Position numbers and translations under genes: made by a program
Notes under the pieces: model-generated
What the model was told of the DNA's origin: nothing
Seen by the model: only the letters and a program-made list of their open reading frames with translations
Databases searched by the model: none
Part shown: positions 51,647-63,100 of the stretch, one piece after another
Numbering within the stretch: position 1 is the first letter of the stretch
Layout: each line of letters begins with the position of its first letter
Origin: Manis javanica
Lineage: Eukaryota > Chordata > Mammalia > Pholidota > Manidae
NCBI RefSeq assembly: GCF_040802235.1
Contig: NC_133157.1
Coordinates: 25,747,501-25,811,500, forward strand
Direction of reading: 5' to 3'
Length of the DNA stretch: 64,000 bases

Positions 51647-52026
51647 TATCATGCTAAGTGAAATAAGTCAGAGAAAGATGAATACCATATGCACTTAATA
51701 TGTGGAGTCTGAAAAACAAATGAACAACCAAAACAGAAATAGACTAATAAACACAGAGAACAAATGGTTGGTTACCATAAGGGTGTGTGTGAAATAGGTG
51801 AAAAGGATAAAGAGGTATAAGCTTCAAATTATAAAACAATTTAGTTACAGGGATGGAAGTATAGCATAGGGAATATAGCGCATTATATTTTAATATTTTT
51901 GTATGGTGACAGATGGTAACTACACTTTACATGGTGAGCATTTAATAATGTATATAATTGATGAATCACTAAGGTATTCATCTAAAAGCAATATAATATT
52001 GTACATAAAGTATTTTTCAATAAAAA
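51647..52026 (+). mobile_element. Forward 3' part of a twin-primed L1
   Basis: Starts 'tatcatgctaagtgaaataa', continues through the 3' UTR ('acagatggtaactacacttt', 'ggtgagcatttaataatgta') and ends in an A-rich tail. It picks up where the inverted piece leaves off, with a small overlap. Confidence 0.88.
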
Positions 52027-52411
52027 AGTGATTATGAATAATATCTGAAAAGTGACAGCAGCTCTTTCCAAATGAAATACTTGGCATGGTATTTTAAACA
52101 GGCAACATAGGACTTTAACCAATTCTATATATTTTTTAAATTTTTGGTGTTTCTCTTGTCTGTTTGGAAACCAAATGTAAAATTAAAGGGAATTATAAAA
52201 AAAGAAAAATTCATTCATAATTCCACCATCCTAGCATACCTATTTTCAGATTCATGACTTCCCTTTTGTCTTTGGCAAAACATGTGTTCTCTTTACATTA
52301 CATTATATTCTAAAACATTTCCTATGTTTCTGGTTTTCATGTGGCTTTTTAATGATTCCATAACATTTCATTAAGTAGCTGTGTAATTATTATTTAAACA
52401 TTCCCCCAATG

Positions 52412-52520
52412 TGCTCTATGAGAGCAACAACTTCTGTTTGTCTTCTTCACCACTGCACCCTCAGCATTTAAAACAGTGCTGGGAAAAAGTAGACAGTCCA
52501 TGTTTGTTGAAGAAGTGCAT
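52412..52520 (+). mobile_element. L2 3'-end fragment
   Basis: 'ctatgagagcaacaacttct', 'ctgcaccctcagcatttaaa', 'acagtgctgggaaaaagtag'. Diverged L2 3' end. Confidence 0.55.
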
Positions 52521-53640
52521 TTAGGTGGGGTTTCAAATTTTACTCTCATTTTTTCTTATTTTTTATTTCATCCTGCTTTCTTTTGACTTAATTTTTTCTT
52601 ACTCTACATCCTTGAAATGAAAACAGTTTACCCTGATTATTATTTCTGCTTTATGTAGAAAATATTAATAGTTGTCCATTTTCCTTGATTATGATCTTGG
52701 TGTGATTGGTATGATTCCATGTGAATCCCTTGCATATCTGAAATGTGTTTATTCTACCCTCACATTTATTTCATAGCATGGATAGGTAGAAAATGCTACA
52801 ACGGAAATCATTTTCCCTCACAATTTTGAAGGTGTCCCACCATTTTTTTTTTAGCTCCCAGCTCTGTTGAGAAAGCCATTGCCATTCGGATTCTGATCCT
52901 TTTCTCTGTCTCCCCTGTCCCCTTCATCCTTCCTCTCCCTCCTTCTCTCTGTCGCTCCCCTGAACCTCGCTGGACCGCCTATTGTTTGAATGTTGAATCC
53001 CCTGGAATGAATCTCTAATTTTATCTTTTCCCTCTTACTCTTTTTACCCTACTTTCTGAGAGATTTCCTAAAATCCATCGTCCAATCATTCCATTGAGCT
53101 TTATATTTTTGTTCTACTTTAAATTTTCTAGAGCTCTTTTTTATTTTTTGAATCTTCCTCTTTTAAATAACTAGCTATTTTCATGGACATAATCTTTTCT
53201 ATTATCTATCTTTATTTGGTAATCTTTAGAAAGTTTAAAAATTTTTTTAATTTAAAAATTAAAAATTTTTCTTCTATCTTAAACAGTCTGTTTCCTCCAA
53301 GGCATTTTTCTCTTTGTTTGGGCTTCTGTCTCTCACAGTAGAGACTTATCTTAGGGTCTGGTAATTCTTATTTCAGAATGGGGCCCTAAAAACTAACTGA
53401 TGTTTTTATTTGTGGGTAGATATTTGTCATCGAAGTGCATCGCTATAGGGCGATCTGGTTGGACCTAATTAATCCCTCTAATTTTAGTATGGTACGTTTG
53501 CTCTGGACATCCCCCTAAGTCCTGTTTTACTCTCTTTAGAGAATACCACTCTTAGTTGGGAGAGAAGCGGCCGTTACCTGACCTCACAGAATAGAGGACG
53601 TTACCTGGAAAACTTAATTTTTTAAATATACCTTTAAAAG
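52521..53640. other. T-rich intergenic stretch, possibly old antisense L1
   Basis: Part of it ('agctctgttgagaaagccat' near 52860) resembles antisense L1M/HAL1 3' UTR sequence, but the match is weak and I do not set boundaries. No gene is seen. Confidence 0.35.
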
Positions 53641-54960
53641 ATTTAATTATAACTTAAACAAAAGTACACAAATCTTAAGCATTTTTGCTTAATGAATTTT
53701 TACATATGCATGAGTTTTTGGCTAATGAATTTTTACACATGTATGTATCCATGTACCACCACCCAGGTTTACATACAGAAGAGAAGAGATCCCAGGAACA
53801 CTCCCTCCCTCAGGCCGCTCTGAGTCCAGGCACGCCCCAGAGGAACCAGTGTCCAGTTCTCTTTCACCACAGATTTGTACTGCCTGTACTTAAACTTGAT
53901 TTAAGCGAAATTATACTGTGTGTGCTCTTTTAAAAACTGTCTAGCTTTACTGATAATTGATGTGGTTACCATGGGGGAGGAGTTGGGGAGGGTGGATGGA
54001 GAGGGTGAAAGGGATAAAGGGGCACAAAAATTCTCAATCATAATATAAGTTGGTCACGAGGATAGTAATACAGCATGGAGAACATAGTCAATGATTCTGT
54101 CACATCTTTCTATGTTGACAGATAGTAACCGCACTAGTGGGGGTGAGGATTTAAGAATATGGGTGACTGTTGAACCACTGTGTGGTATACCTGAAACCAA
54201 TGTAAGACTGTATATCAAAGATATTTCAAAAAAAAAAGAAGTGTCTGGCTTTTTGCTCAACATTCTATCTGAGATTTATTCATGCTGCTTCAAGTCAGCT
54301 GTAGTTCATTCTTTTTCATTTCTGTGTTGTATGCCATTGTATGAATATACTACAATTTATTACTCCATTAGACTATTGTGGACACTTGAGCTGCTTCCAG
54401 TTTTTGGCTTTCACAAATAATCCTTCCATGAACATTATTGAACATGTCTTTTGCTGCAAATGTGTTTACATTTTTGTTGGTTACATATCCAAGGGTGGAC
54501 CTGCTGGATCTTAGGACATATATTTATTTTTAACTTTAATATATTATAGCCAAAGAAGTTTCCTGTGTGCTTGTACTGATTTATTTTCTCATAAGTGTGT
54601 AGGAGAGTTCAGTTGCTCTGTAACCTAGTCAATACCTTTAACTAGCTGTTTTGGTAGCTGGGTAATAGTTTGTAATTGTGCTTTTAATTTGTGTGTTCCT
54701 GATAACCAAAGATGTTAGCATCATTTTATGTGCTCATTGGGCATTTGACTATCCCTGTTTGTGAAGTGCCTGTTCAAGTATTTTACTCATTTGGATTGTC
54801 TTTTTCTTAATGATTTGCAGAAGATCTCTATAAATTTTGGATAGGAGTCCTTTATTAAATGTGTTTTGCAAATATCATCTTTCCAGTCTGTGTTTGCCTT
54901 CTCTCTTTTGATTTTGTCTTTTGATGAACAGAAGTTCTTTTTTTTTTATGTCAAATGGAA
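53641..54960 (-). mobile_element. Antisense old L1 (L1M-type), split by a later L1
   Basis: 'gtgtctggctttttgctcaa', 'gagatttattcatgctgctt', 'gtatgccattgtatgaatat', 'ccttccatgaacattattga' and 'tctataaattttggatagga' are typical reversed L1M 3' sequence. The element is interrupted by the sense L1 tail at 53955-54237. Confidence 0.75.
53955..54237 (+). mobile_element. Sense L1 3' UTR nested in antisense L1
   Basis: 'gatgtggttaccatggggga', 'aattctcaatcataatataa', 'gtatatcaaagatatttcaa' and an A tail. TGTCTAGCTTT before and TGTCTGGCTTT after (about 53939 and 54242) look like its target duplication. Confidence 0.8.
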
Positions 54961-56029
54961 GGCTCAATTTTAAACAACTTAAAAAGGAATAATTTCATTT
55001 AAAAGTCTGGGCCATTTTGCTGAGTTCATATAGTACACTGTAACAAAACTTGTGTTAAGCAGAAAATCGTTTTTGTTCCAGGGTTCAGGGTTATGATTCT
55101 TGTCCCAGCTATCATCAGGATTGAACATTTCTAGACACAAACTATACCATGCTACCCTAGGATCTCTGGCAGCAGTAAAGAGGAAGAGAGAGATAACACA
55201 CTTGGTCGTTCTCACAGACCATATTGCAACAAAGATTTGGTCCCTAAAGACAGAAGGACAACGCTTCCAGGCCCAGGGAATCATTGTCTATGCCCCCCTT
55301 CTTTACACCTTGCTTGTTAATAATCTGATATTATTTTAGGTATGTTTTGTGTAATCCCGCAGATGTCCCCACCCCCTTTAACTTTGTGGAACAGTCAAGT
55401 ATTCCATTATACACAAATGATAAGTTTTATTACTTTTAGCAAGGAAGTGGCCTGAACAGACAGTTGGCCAACTAGCTAATTATTGACAAAGAGGCCTATA
55501 AAGCAACTGTGTTAAAACTAAAGCCAACATTCAATTCTTTCTTATCTATAAAATATGATAATTTCATATAGTCAACTTGCTGTTTTTGGTAACTTTGCAA
55601 ATAGTTTATGTTGGAAGTATGCCAGAAGTAAAAGTCCTCAAATAAAAGTGGCATTATTGTACACAGGAGTAAGGACTCAGTATGTATCAGGTGAATTCGA
55701 GTATGCTGAGATGGGTTATGAAATTATATCTGCCTAAAATTTACTAGGTTTTGTAGTTTTTTAGCCTTACTATATGGGCCTGGAATTTGGGCCTTATTTG
55801 TCCATTTGTCTCTAAGGAACTTTTTTGACTCCATCTGAGTTATACTCTTCTCAGGTACATGTCCTTCCTATGATCCTCATGTCTCAAAGGAGGATGTTAA
55901 TCTCCTACTCATGTTAGGTAACAGGTAAGGAGCATGGGTCAGTGTCCAACTATACCTCAGGTAGTTGTTAGATAATACAATGCACTCATTTCATCCCAGT
56001 ATTTATCAAAAGCTCAGCTAAGACATATA
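54961..56029. other. Intergenic, unrecognised
   Basis: Both strands have ~80-100 codon open frames over 54979-55339. I recognise no protein and see no splice sites that would link them to a gene. Confidence 0.45.
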
Positions 56030-57374
56030 AATCAACAGAATAGAATTGCAAGTCCAGAAATAAACTCATATTTCTACAGTCATTTGATTCTGACTTTGTC
56101 AAGTACAAAGACCATTCAATGGGGGGAAGAATAGTTTTTCAACAAGGATGATGAGACAGCTAGATATACGCATGAAAAAGAAAAAAGTTGACACCTACCT
56201 CACACCATGTACAAAATTAACTCAAAGTATATCAAAGACCTAAATGTATGAGCTAAAACTATATATCTCTCAGAAGAATACATAGGGCTAATCATTCATG
56301 ACCTTGGATTAGGCAACGGTTTCTTGGAAATGACAATAAAAGAACAGCAACCAAAGAAAAGATAGATAATTGGACTTCATCAAAATTTTAAGACTATTAT
56401 GTTTCAAAGGACACTTTAAGTAAGTGAAAAGACAACCCACACAATGGGGGAAAATATTTGCAAATCATATGTCTGATAAGGGTCTAGTATCCAGAATATA
56501 TAAAGAGCTCTCACACTCAACAAAAAGATAACCCAATTTAAAATGGACAAAGAACTTGACTAGACAGTTCTCTTATGAATACATACCTATGGCCAACAAA
56601 CATATGAAAAGGTACTTAAAATCATTAGCAATTATGAAAATGCAAAACCAAGCCAAAATGAAATATAACTTCATACTCACTCTGATGGCTATAATCCAAA
56701 AGGTGAAAAATAACACAGGTTGGCAAGGATGTGGAGAAAATGGAACCCTTACACATTGCATTGGGAATGTAAAAATGGTGCAGTAGCTGTGTAAAGCACT
56801 TTGGCAGTTATTCAAAAAGTTAATCACAGAGTTACCATATGACCTAATAATTCCATGCCCGCATATACCCAAGATAATTGAAAACACATGTCCACAGAAA
56901 AACTCATGCACAAATGTTCATAGCAGCATTATTCATAAGAGCTAGAAGGTGCAAACAAACTAACTATCCATCAACTGATAAATGGATAAACAATATGTGG
57001 TATATTACCCAGTGGAATATTATTTAGCCATAAAAAAGAATGAAGGTATACGTTACAAGGTGGTTAAACCTTGAAAACACTATGCTAAGTGAAAGAAGCC
57101 AGACAAAAAAGTCTATACATTGTATGATTCCATTTACGTGAAATGTCCAGAATAGGCCAATCCATAGAGAAAAGAAGTAGATTAGTGGCTGCCAGGTGCT
57201 GAGTGAAGGTAATAGGCATTGACTGCTAAAGGCATATGATATCTTTTGGGAGTGGTGAAAACTTTCTGGGGTTAGATAGTAGTCATGTTTACACACAGCT
57301 TTGTGGATATGCTAAAAACTATGAATTGTGCACTAAAATGGTTAATTTTATGACATGTGAACTATAGCTCGATT
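56030..57374 (+). mobile_element. Old L1 (L1MB-type) 3' region
   Basis: Diverged ORF2 C-terminal sequence (KMQNQAKMKYNFILTLMA, NTGWQGCGENGTLTHC) and a 3' UTR with 'gtggctgccaggtgctgagt' and 'gttaattttatgacatgtga', ending in an A-rich tail. The young full-length L1 has inserted exactly into this tail. Confidence 0.85.
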
Positions 57375-57391
57375 AAAAAAAGAGTAAGAAA
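57375..57391 (+). repeat. Predicted left target-site duplication of the young L1
   Basis: AAAAAAAGAGTAAGAAA lies between GATT and the first G of the L1. A second copy is expected just past the poly(A) tail, outside the window. Confidence 0.5.
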
Positions 57392-57403
57392 GGGGGGGCG
57401 GAG

Positions 57404-57416
57404 CCAAGATGGCGGC
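57404..57416 (+). promoter_or_regulatory. YY1-like site at the L1 5' end
   Basis: CCAAGATGGCGGC matches the YY1 consensus (AANATGGCGGC). Human L1 has a YY1 site in the same place, where it sets the transcription start. The dead L1 keeps the same core at 5754-5765. Confidence 0.75.
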
Positions 57417-57639
57417 GTGAGTAGAGCAGTGGAAATCTCCTCCCAAAAACACATAGAGCTATGAAAATATAACAAAGAAAAATCTTCCTAAAATAGAGAC
57501 CACAGGACACAGGACAACATCCAGACCACATCCACACCTGCAAGAACCCAGCGCCTTGTGAAGGGGGTAAGATATAAGCCCCAGCCCGGCGGGACCCGAG
57601 CGCCCCTCCCCCCGGCTCCCGGTGGGTGGAGAGAAACCG

Positions 57640-58670
57640 GAGCGGTTTTTTTTTTTTTTTTTTTTTTTGGCGAGCGCTTTTTGGAAGCCTTAGAGGGACG
57701 GGCCCCCGTTGCTGGGGAGGCAGGGTGGCGGGACCGGTGAGGAGGTGCCTGGGAACGGCGCCGGAGGACAAAGAATATCCCGCGTTTCTCCCTGCGAGAC
57801 CTGGGGGCGGGTGCCTGAGACCGGTGCCTGAGGACGGAGGAGGTCGCGCGTTTTTCCCCTTTTTTTTTTTTTCTCTTTTTGGCGAGCGCTTTTTGGAAGC
57901 CTTGAAGGGACGGGGACCCCAGTGCTAGGGAGACACGGTGGCGGGACTGGTGAGCGGGTGGCTGGGACCGGCGCCTGAGGACAAAGAATATCCCCCGTTT
58001 TTCCCTGCGGGACCGGTGGGCGGGTGCCTGAGACCGGCACTTGAGGACAGAGGAAATCGCGCGTTTTTCCCCTTTTTTTTTTTTTTTTTTTCTCTTTTCT
58101 GTGAGTGCTTTTTGGAAGCCTAAAAGGGACAGGGACCCCGGTGCTAGGGAGGCAGGGCGGCGGGACTGGTGAGCGGGTGCCTGGGACCGGCACCTGAGGA
58201 CAAAGAATATCCCGCATTTTTCCCTGTGGGACCGGTGGGTGGGTGCCTGAGACCAGCACCTGAGGACGGAAGAAATCGCGCGTTTTTCCCCTTTTTTTTC
58301 TCTCTTTTTGCCGAGTGCTTTTTGGAAGCCTTGAAGGGACAGGAACCCCGGTGCTAGGGAGGCAGGGCGGCGGGACTGGTGAGCGGGTGCGTGGGACCAG
58401 TGCCTGAGGACAAAGAATATTGAGCGTTCCTTCCCTGCGGGACCGGTGGGTGGGTGCTTTTTGGAAGCCTTGAAAGGACAGGGACCCTGGTGCTAGGGAG
58501 ACAGGGCAGCAGCATCAGTGAGCGGGTGCCTGGGACCGGCACCTGAGGACAAAAAAAAAAAAAAAAAAATCGCTTGTTTTTTCCTTTTTTTTCCTTTTTT
58601 TTTTCTCTTTCTTTCTGTTCCCTCTCTCATTGTTGCTGTTGTTGCTTTGGTTTGGAGAGTGCTTTTTGGA
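57640..58670 (+). repeat. Tandem array of ~210-bp units in the L1 5' UTR
   Basis: The motif GAGYGCTTTTTGGAA (one copy reads GGGTGC) starts at about 57672, 57884, 58103, 58313, 58452 and 58657, giving spacings of 212, 219, 210, 139 and 205. Each unit then has 'gggaccccggtgctagggag', 'gcgggactggtgagcgggtg', 'gacaaagaatatcccgc' and 'gaggacggaggaaatcgcgc', with poly(T) at the joins. The fifth unit is shortened and the last is diverged. The dead L1 at 5742 has a single such motif near 6157. The array is CpG-rich and lies downstream of the YY1 site. Confidence 0.93.
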
Positions 58671-59037
58671 AATCTTAAAGGGGCAGGACAGGTCACTTAG
58701 ACCAGAAGCAGGGAATCTGGGGATCTCTGGGCACTCTAACCCCCTGGGCAGCAGGGAGCACAGAGGCCCCTTACGGAGATAAATAGTCTCCTGACTGCTC
58801 CCCCTCCAATGGGGCTCCACCATTTTGGAGGAACAGCCCCAGCCAGGCCAAGCCCACAGCAACAGCGGAGATAAACCCCAAAGCAACTGGGCAGGAAGCA
58901 GAAGCCCTGTCTGCGCACAGCTGCCCAGCACAAGCCACTAGAGGTCGCTATTCTCCCAGGAAAAGGCTACAAACCAACAAGAAGGGAAGCTCTTCCAGCG
59001 GTCACTTGTACCAGCTCTGCAAACTATCTCTATCACC

Positions 59038-59928
59038 ATGAAAAGGCAAAACTACAGGCAGACAAAGATCACAGAGACAACACCTGAGAAGGAGACAGAC
59101 CTAACTAGTCCTCCTGAAAAAGAATTCAAAATAAAAATCATGAACATGCTGACAGAGATGCAGAAAAAAATGCAAGAGCAATGGGATGAGATGCAGAGAA
59201 AAATGCAAGAGCAGTGGGATGAAGTCCGGAAGGAGATCACAGATGTCAAGAAAGAGATCACAGAAGTGAAACAATACCTGGAAGGATTTATAAGCAGAAT
59301 GGATAAGATGCAAGAGGCCATTGAAGGAATAGAAGCCAGAGAACAGGAACGTATAGTAGCTGACATAGAGAGAGATAAAAGGATCTCCAGGAATGAAACA
59401 ACACTAAGAGAAATATGTGACCAATACAAAAGGAAAAACATTTGTATTATAGGGATACCAGAAGAGGAAGAAAGAGGAAAAGGGATAGAAAGTGTCTTTG
59501 AAGAAATAATTGCTGAAAACTTCCCCAAACTGGGGGAGGAAATAATCGAACAGACCATGGAATTATACAGAACCCCCAACAGAAAGGATCCAAGGAGGAC
59601 AACACCAAGACACATAATAATTAAAATGGCAAGGATCAAGGACAAGGAAAGAGTTTTAAAGGCAGCTAGAGAGAAAAAGGTCACCTATAAAGGAAAACCA
59701 ATCAGGCTAACATCAGACTTCTCAACAGAAACCCTACAGGCCAGAAGAGAATGGCATGATATACTTAATGCAATGAAACAGAAGGGCCTTGAACCAAGGA
59801 TACTGTATCCAGCACGACTATCATTTAAATATGATGGTGGGATCAAACAATTCCCAGACAAGCAAAAGCTGAGGGAATTTGCTTCCCACAAACCACCTCT
59901 ACAGGGCATCCTACAGGGACTGCTCTAG
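59038..59928 (+). CDS. L1 ORF1p, intact (296 aa)
   Basis: ORF1p is the RNA-binding, trimeric nucleic-acid chaperone of L1 that coats L1 RNA in cytoplasmic particles. From the sequence: a basic, disordered N-terminus (1-30), a coiled coil (about 35-118), an RRM-like domain (about 133-215, starting KNICIIGIPEEEE) and the C-terminal domain (about 222-290) with QARREWHDI at 234-242 and the ILYPARLSF block at 255-263. It is shorter than human ORF1p (338 aa), mainly in the coiled coil. Two in-frame duplications extend the coil: residues 44-54 and 55-65 (KMQEQWDE...), and 65-71 and 72-78 (KEITDVK/KEITEVK). The ATG follows 'ctatcacc', the same context as in the dead copy. No stops or shifts. Confidence 0.97.
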   Translation: MKRQNYRQTKITETTPEKETDLTSPPEKEFKIKIMNMLTEMQKKMQEQWDEMQRKMQEQWDEVRKEITDVKKEITEVKQYLEGFISRMDKMQEAIEGIEAREQERIVADIERDKRISRNETTLREICDQYKRKNICIIGIPEEEERGKGIESVFEEIIAENFPKLGEEIIEQTMELYRTPNRKDPRRTTPRHIIIKMARIKDKERVLKAAREKKVTYKGKPIRLTSDFSTETLQARREWHDILNAMKQKGLEPRILYPARLSFKYDGGIKQFPDKQKLREFASHKPPLQGILQGLL

Positions 59929-60123
59929 ATGGGAGCACCCCTAAAAAGAGCACAGAACAAAACACACAACATATGAAGAATGGAGGAGGAGGAATAAGAA
60001 GGGAGAGAAGAAAAGACTCTCCAGACAGTGTATATAACAGCTCAATAAGCGAGCTAAGTTAGGCAGTAAGATACTAAAGAAGCTAACCTTGAACCTTTGG
60101 TAACCACGAATCTAAAGCCTGCA
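59929..60123 (+). other. ORF1-ORF2 spacer of the young L1
   Basis: 195 bases against about 319 in the dead copy. The missing ~124 bases correspond to about 7430-7560 there. The remaining sequence keeps 'aatggaggaggaggaataag' and 'caataagcgagctaagtt'. Long compared with the ~60-base human spacer. Confidence 0.85.
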
Positions 60124-63100
60124 ATGGCAATAAGTACATATCTTTCAATAGTCACCCTAAATGTAAATGGACTTAATGCACCAATCAAAAGACATAGAGT
60201 AATAGAATGGATAAAAAAGCAAGACCCATCTATATGCTGCTTACAAGAAACTCACCTTAAACCCAAAGATAAGCATAGACTAAAAGTCAAGGTATGGAAA
60301 AACATATTTCAGGCAAACAACAGTGAGAAGAAAGCAGGGGTTGCAGTACTAATATCAGACAAAATAGACTTCAAAACAAAGAAAGTAACAAGAGATAAAG
60401 AAGGCCACTACATAATGATAAAGGGCTTAGTCCAACAAGAGGATATAACCATTCTAAATATATATGCACCCAATACAGGAGCACCAGCATATGTGAAGCA
60501 AATACTAACAGAACTAAAGAGGGAAATAGACTGCAATGCATTCATTGTAGGAGACTTCAACACACCACTCACCCCAAAGGATAGATCCACCGGGCAGAAA
60601 ATAAGTAAAGACACACAGGCACTGAACAACACACTAGAACAGATGGACCTAATAGACATCTATAGAACTTTACATCCAAAAGCAACAGGATATACATTCT
60701 TCTCAAGTGCACATGGAACATTCTCCAGAATAGACCACATACTAGCTCACAAAAAGAGCCTCAGTAAATTCCACAATATTGAAATTCTACCAACCAATTT
60801 TTCAGACCACAAAGGTATGAAAGTAGAAATAAATTCTACAAAGAAAACAAAAAGGCTCACAAACACATGGAGGCTTAACAACATGCTACTAAATAATCAA
60901 TGGATCAATGAACAAATCAAAATAGAGATCAAGGAATATATAGAAACAAATGACAACAACAACACTAAGCCCCAACTTCTGTGGGATGCAGCGAAAGCAG
61001 TCTTAAGAGGAAAGTATATAGCAATCCAGGCACACTTGAAGAAGGAAGAACAATCCCAAATGAATAGTCTAACATCACAATTATTAAAACTGGAAAAAGA
61101 AGAACAAATGAGGCCTAAAGTCAGCAGAAGGAGGGACATAATAAAGATCAGAGAAGAAATAAACAAAATTGAGAAGAATAAAACAATAGCAAAAATCAAC
61201 GAAACCAAGAGCTGGTTCTTTGAGAAAATAAACAAAATAGATAAGCCTCTAGCCCAACTTATTAAGAGAAAAAGAGAGTCAACACAAATCAACATAATCA
61301 GAAATGAGAATGGAAAAATCACGACAGACTCCACAGAAATACAAAGAATTATTAAAGACTACTATGAAAACCTATATGCCAACAAGCTGGAAAACCTAGA
61401 AGAAATGGACAACTTCCTAGAAAAATACAACCTCCCAAGACTGACCAAGGAAGAAACACAAAAGTTAAACAAACCAATTACGAGCAAAGAAATTGAAACA
61501 GTAATCAAAAAACTACCCAAGAACAAAACCCCGGGGCCGGACGGATTTACCTCGGAATGTTATCAGACACACAGAGAAGACATAATACCCATTCTCCTTA
61601 AAGTGTTCCACAAAATAAAAGAAGAGGGAATACTCCCAAACTCATTCTATGAAGCCAACATCACCCTAATACCAAAACCAGGAAAAGACCCCACCAAAAA
61701 AGAAAATTACAGACCAATATCCCTGATGAATGTAGATGCAAAAATACTCAATAAAATATTAGCAAACAGAATTCAACAGTATATCAAAAGGATCATACAC
61801 CATGACCAAGTGGGGTTCATCCCAGGGATGCAAGGATGGTACAACATTCGAAAATCCATCAACATCATCCACCACATCAACAAAAAGAAAGACAAAAACC
61901 ACATGATCATCTCCATAGATGCTGAAAAAGCATTTGACAAAATTCAACATCCATTCATGATAAAAACTCTCAGCAAAATGGGAATAGAGGGCAAGTACCT
62001 CAACATAATAAAGGCCATATATGATAAACCCACATCCAGCATTATACTGAACAGCGAGAAGCTGAAAGCATTTCCACTGAGATCGGGAACCAGACAGGGA
62101 TGCCCACTCTCCCCACTGTTATTTAACATAGTACTGGAGGTCCTAGCCACGGCAATCAGACAAAACAAAGAAATACAAGGAATCCAGATTGGTAAAGAAG
62201 AAGTTAAACTGTCACTATTTGCAGATGATATGATACTGTACATAAAAAACCCTAAAGACTCCACTCCAAAACTACTAGAACTGATATCGGAATACAGCAA
62301 AGTTGCAGGATACAAAATCAACACACAGAAATCTGTAGCTTTCCTATACACTAACAACGAATCAATAGAAAGAGAAATCAGGAAAACAATTCCATTCACC
62401 ATTGCATCAAAAAGAATAAAATACCTAGGAATAAACCTAACCAAGGAAGTGAAAGACTTATACTCTGAAAACTACAAGTCACTCTTAAGAGAAATTAAAG
62501 GGGACACTAATAAATGGAAACTCATCCCATGCTCATGGCTAGGAAGAATTAATATCGTCAAAATGGCCATCCTGCCGAAAGCAATATACAAATTTGATGC
62601 AATCCCTCTCAAATTACCAGCAACATTCTTCAATGAATTGGAACAAATAATTCAAAAATTCATATGGAAACACCAAAGACCCCGAATAGCCAAAGCAATC
62701 CTGAAAAAGAAGAATAAAGTAGGGGGGATCTCACTCCCCAACTTCAAGCTCTACTACAAAGCCATAGTAATCAAGACAATTTGGTACTGGCACAAGAACA
62801 GAGCCACAGACCAGTGGAACAGATTAGAGACCCCAGAAATTAACCCAAACATATATGGTCAATTAATATTTGATAAAGGAGCCATGGACATACAATGGCA
62901 AAATGACAGTCTCTTCAACAGATGGTGCTGGCAAAACTGGACAGCTACATGTAGGAGAATGAAACTGGACCATTGTCTAACCCCATATACAAAGGTAAAC
63001 TCAAAATGGATCAAAGACCTGAATGTAAGTCACGAAACCATTAAACTCTTGGAAAAAAACATAGGCAAAAACCTCTTAGACATAAACATGAGTGATCTCT

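Noticed and set aside
54979..55339. Overlapping ~80-100 codon frames on both strands
   Set aside because: No recognisable protein. Open frames on both strands over the same DNA suggest chance or an unrecognised repeat.
43000..57374. Terminal exons of SLC44A1, expected upstream of FSD1L from human gene order
   Set aside because: I found no choline-transporter-like coding sequence on the minus strand. A 3' UTR cannot be excluded but cannot be shown.
57690..58259. 189-codon minus-strand open frame in the L1 5' UTR, Pro-rich and internally repeated, like an antisense ORF0
   Set aside because: It follows the tandem units and their C/G-rich content. The repeats keep it open by composition, and I see no link to primate ORF0.
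60097..60123. ORF2 start at 60097
   Set aside because: The codon there is TTG, not ATG. The first ATG is at 60124, which also matches the start region of the older copy.
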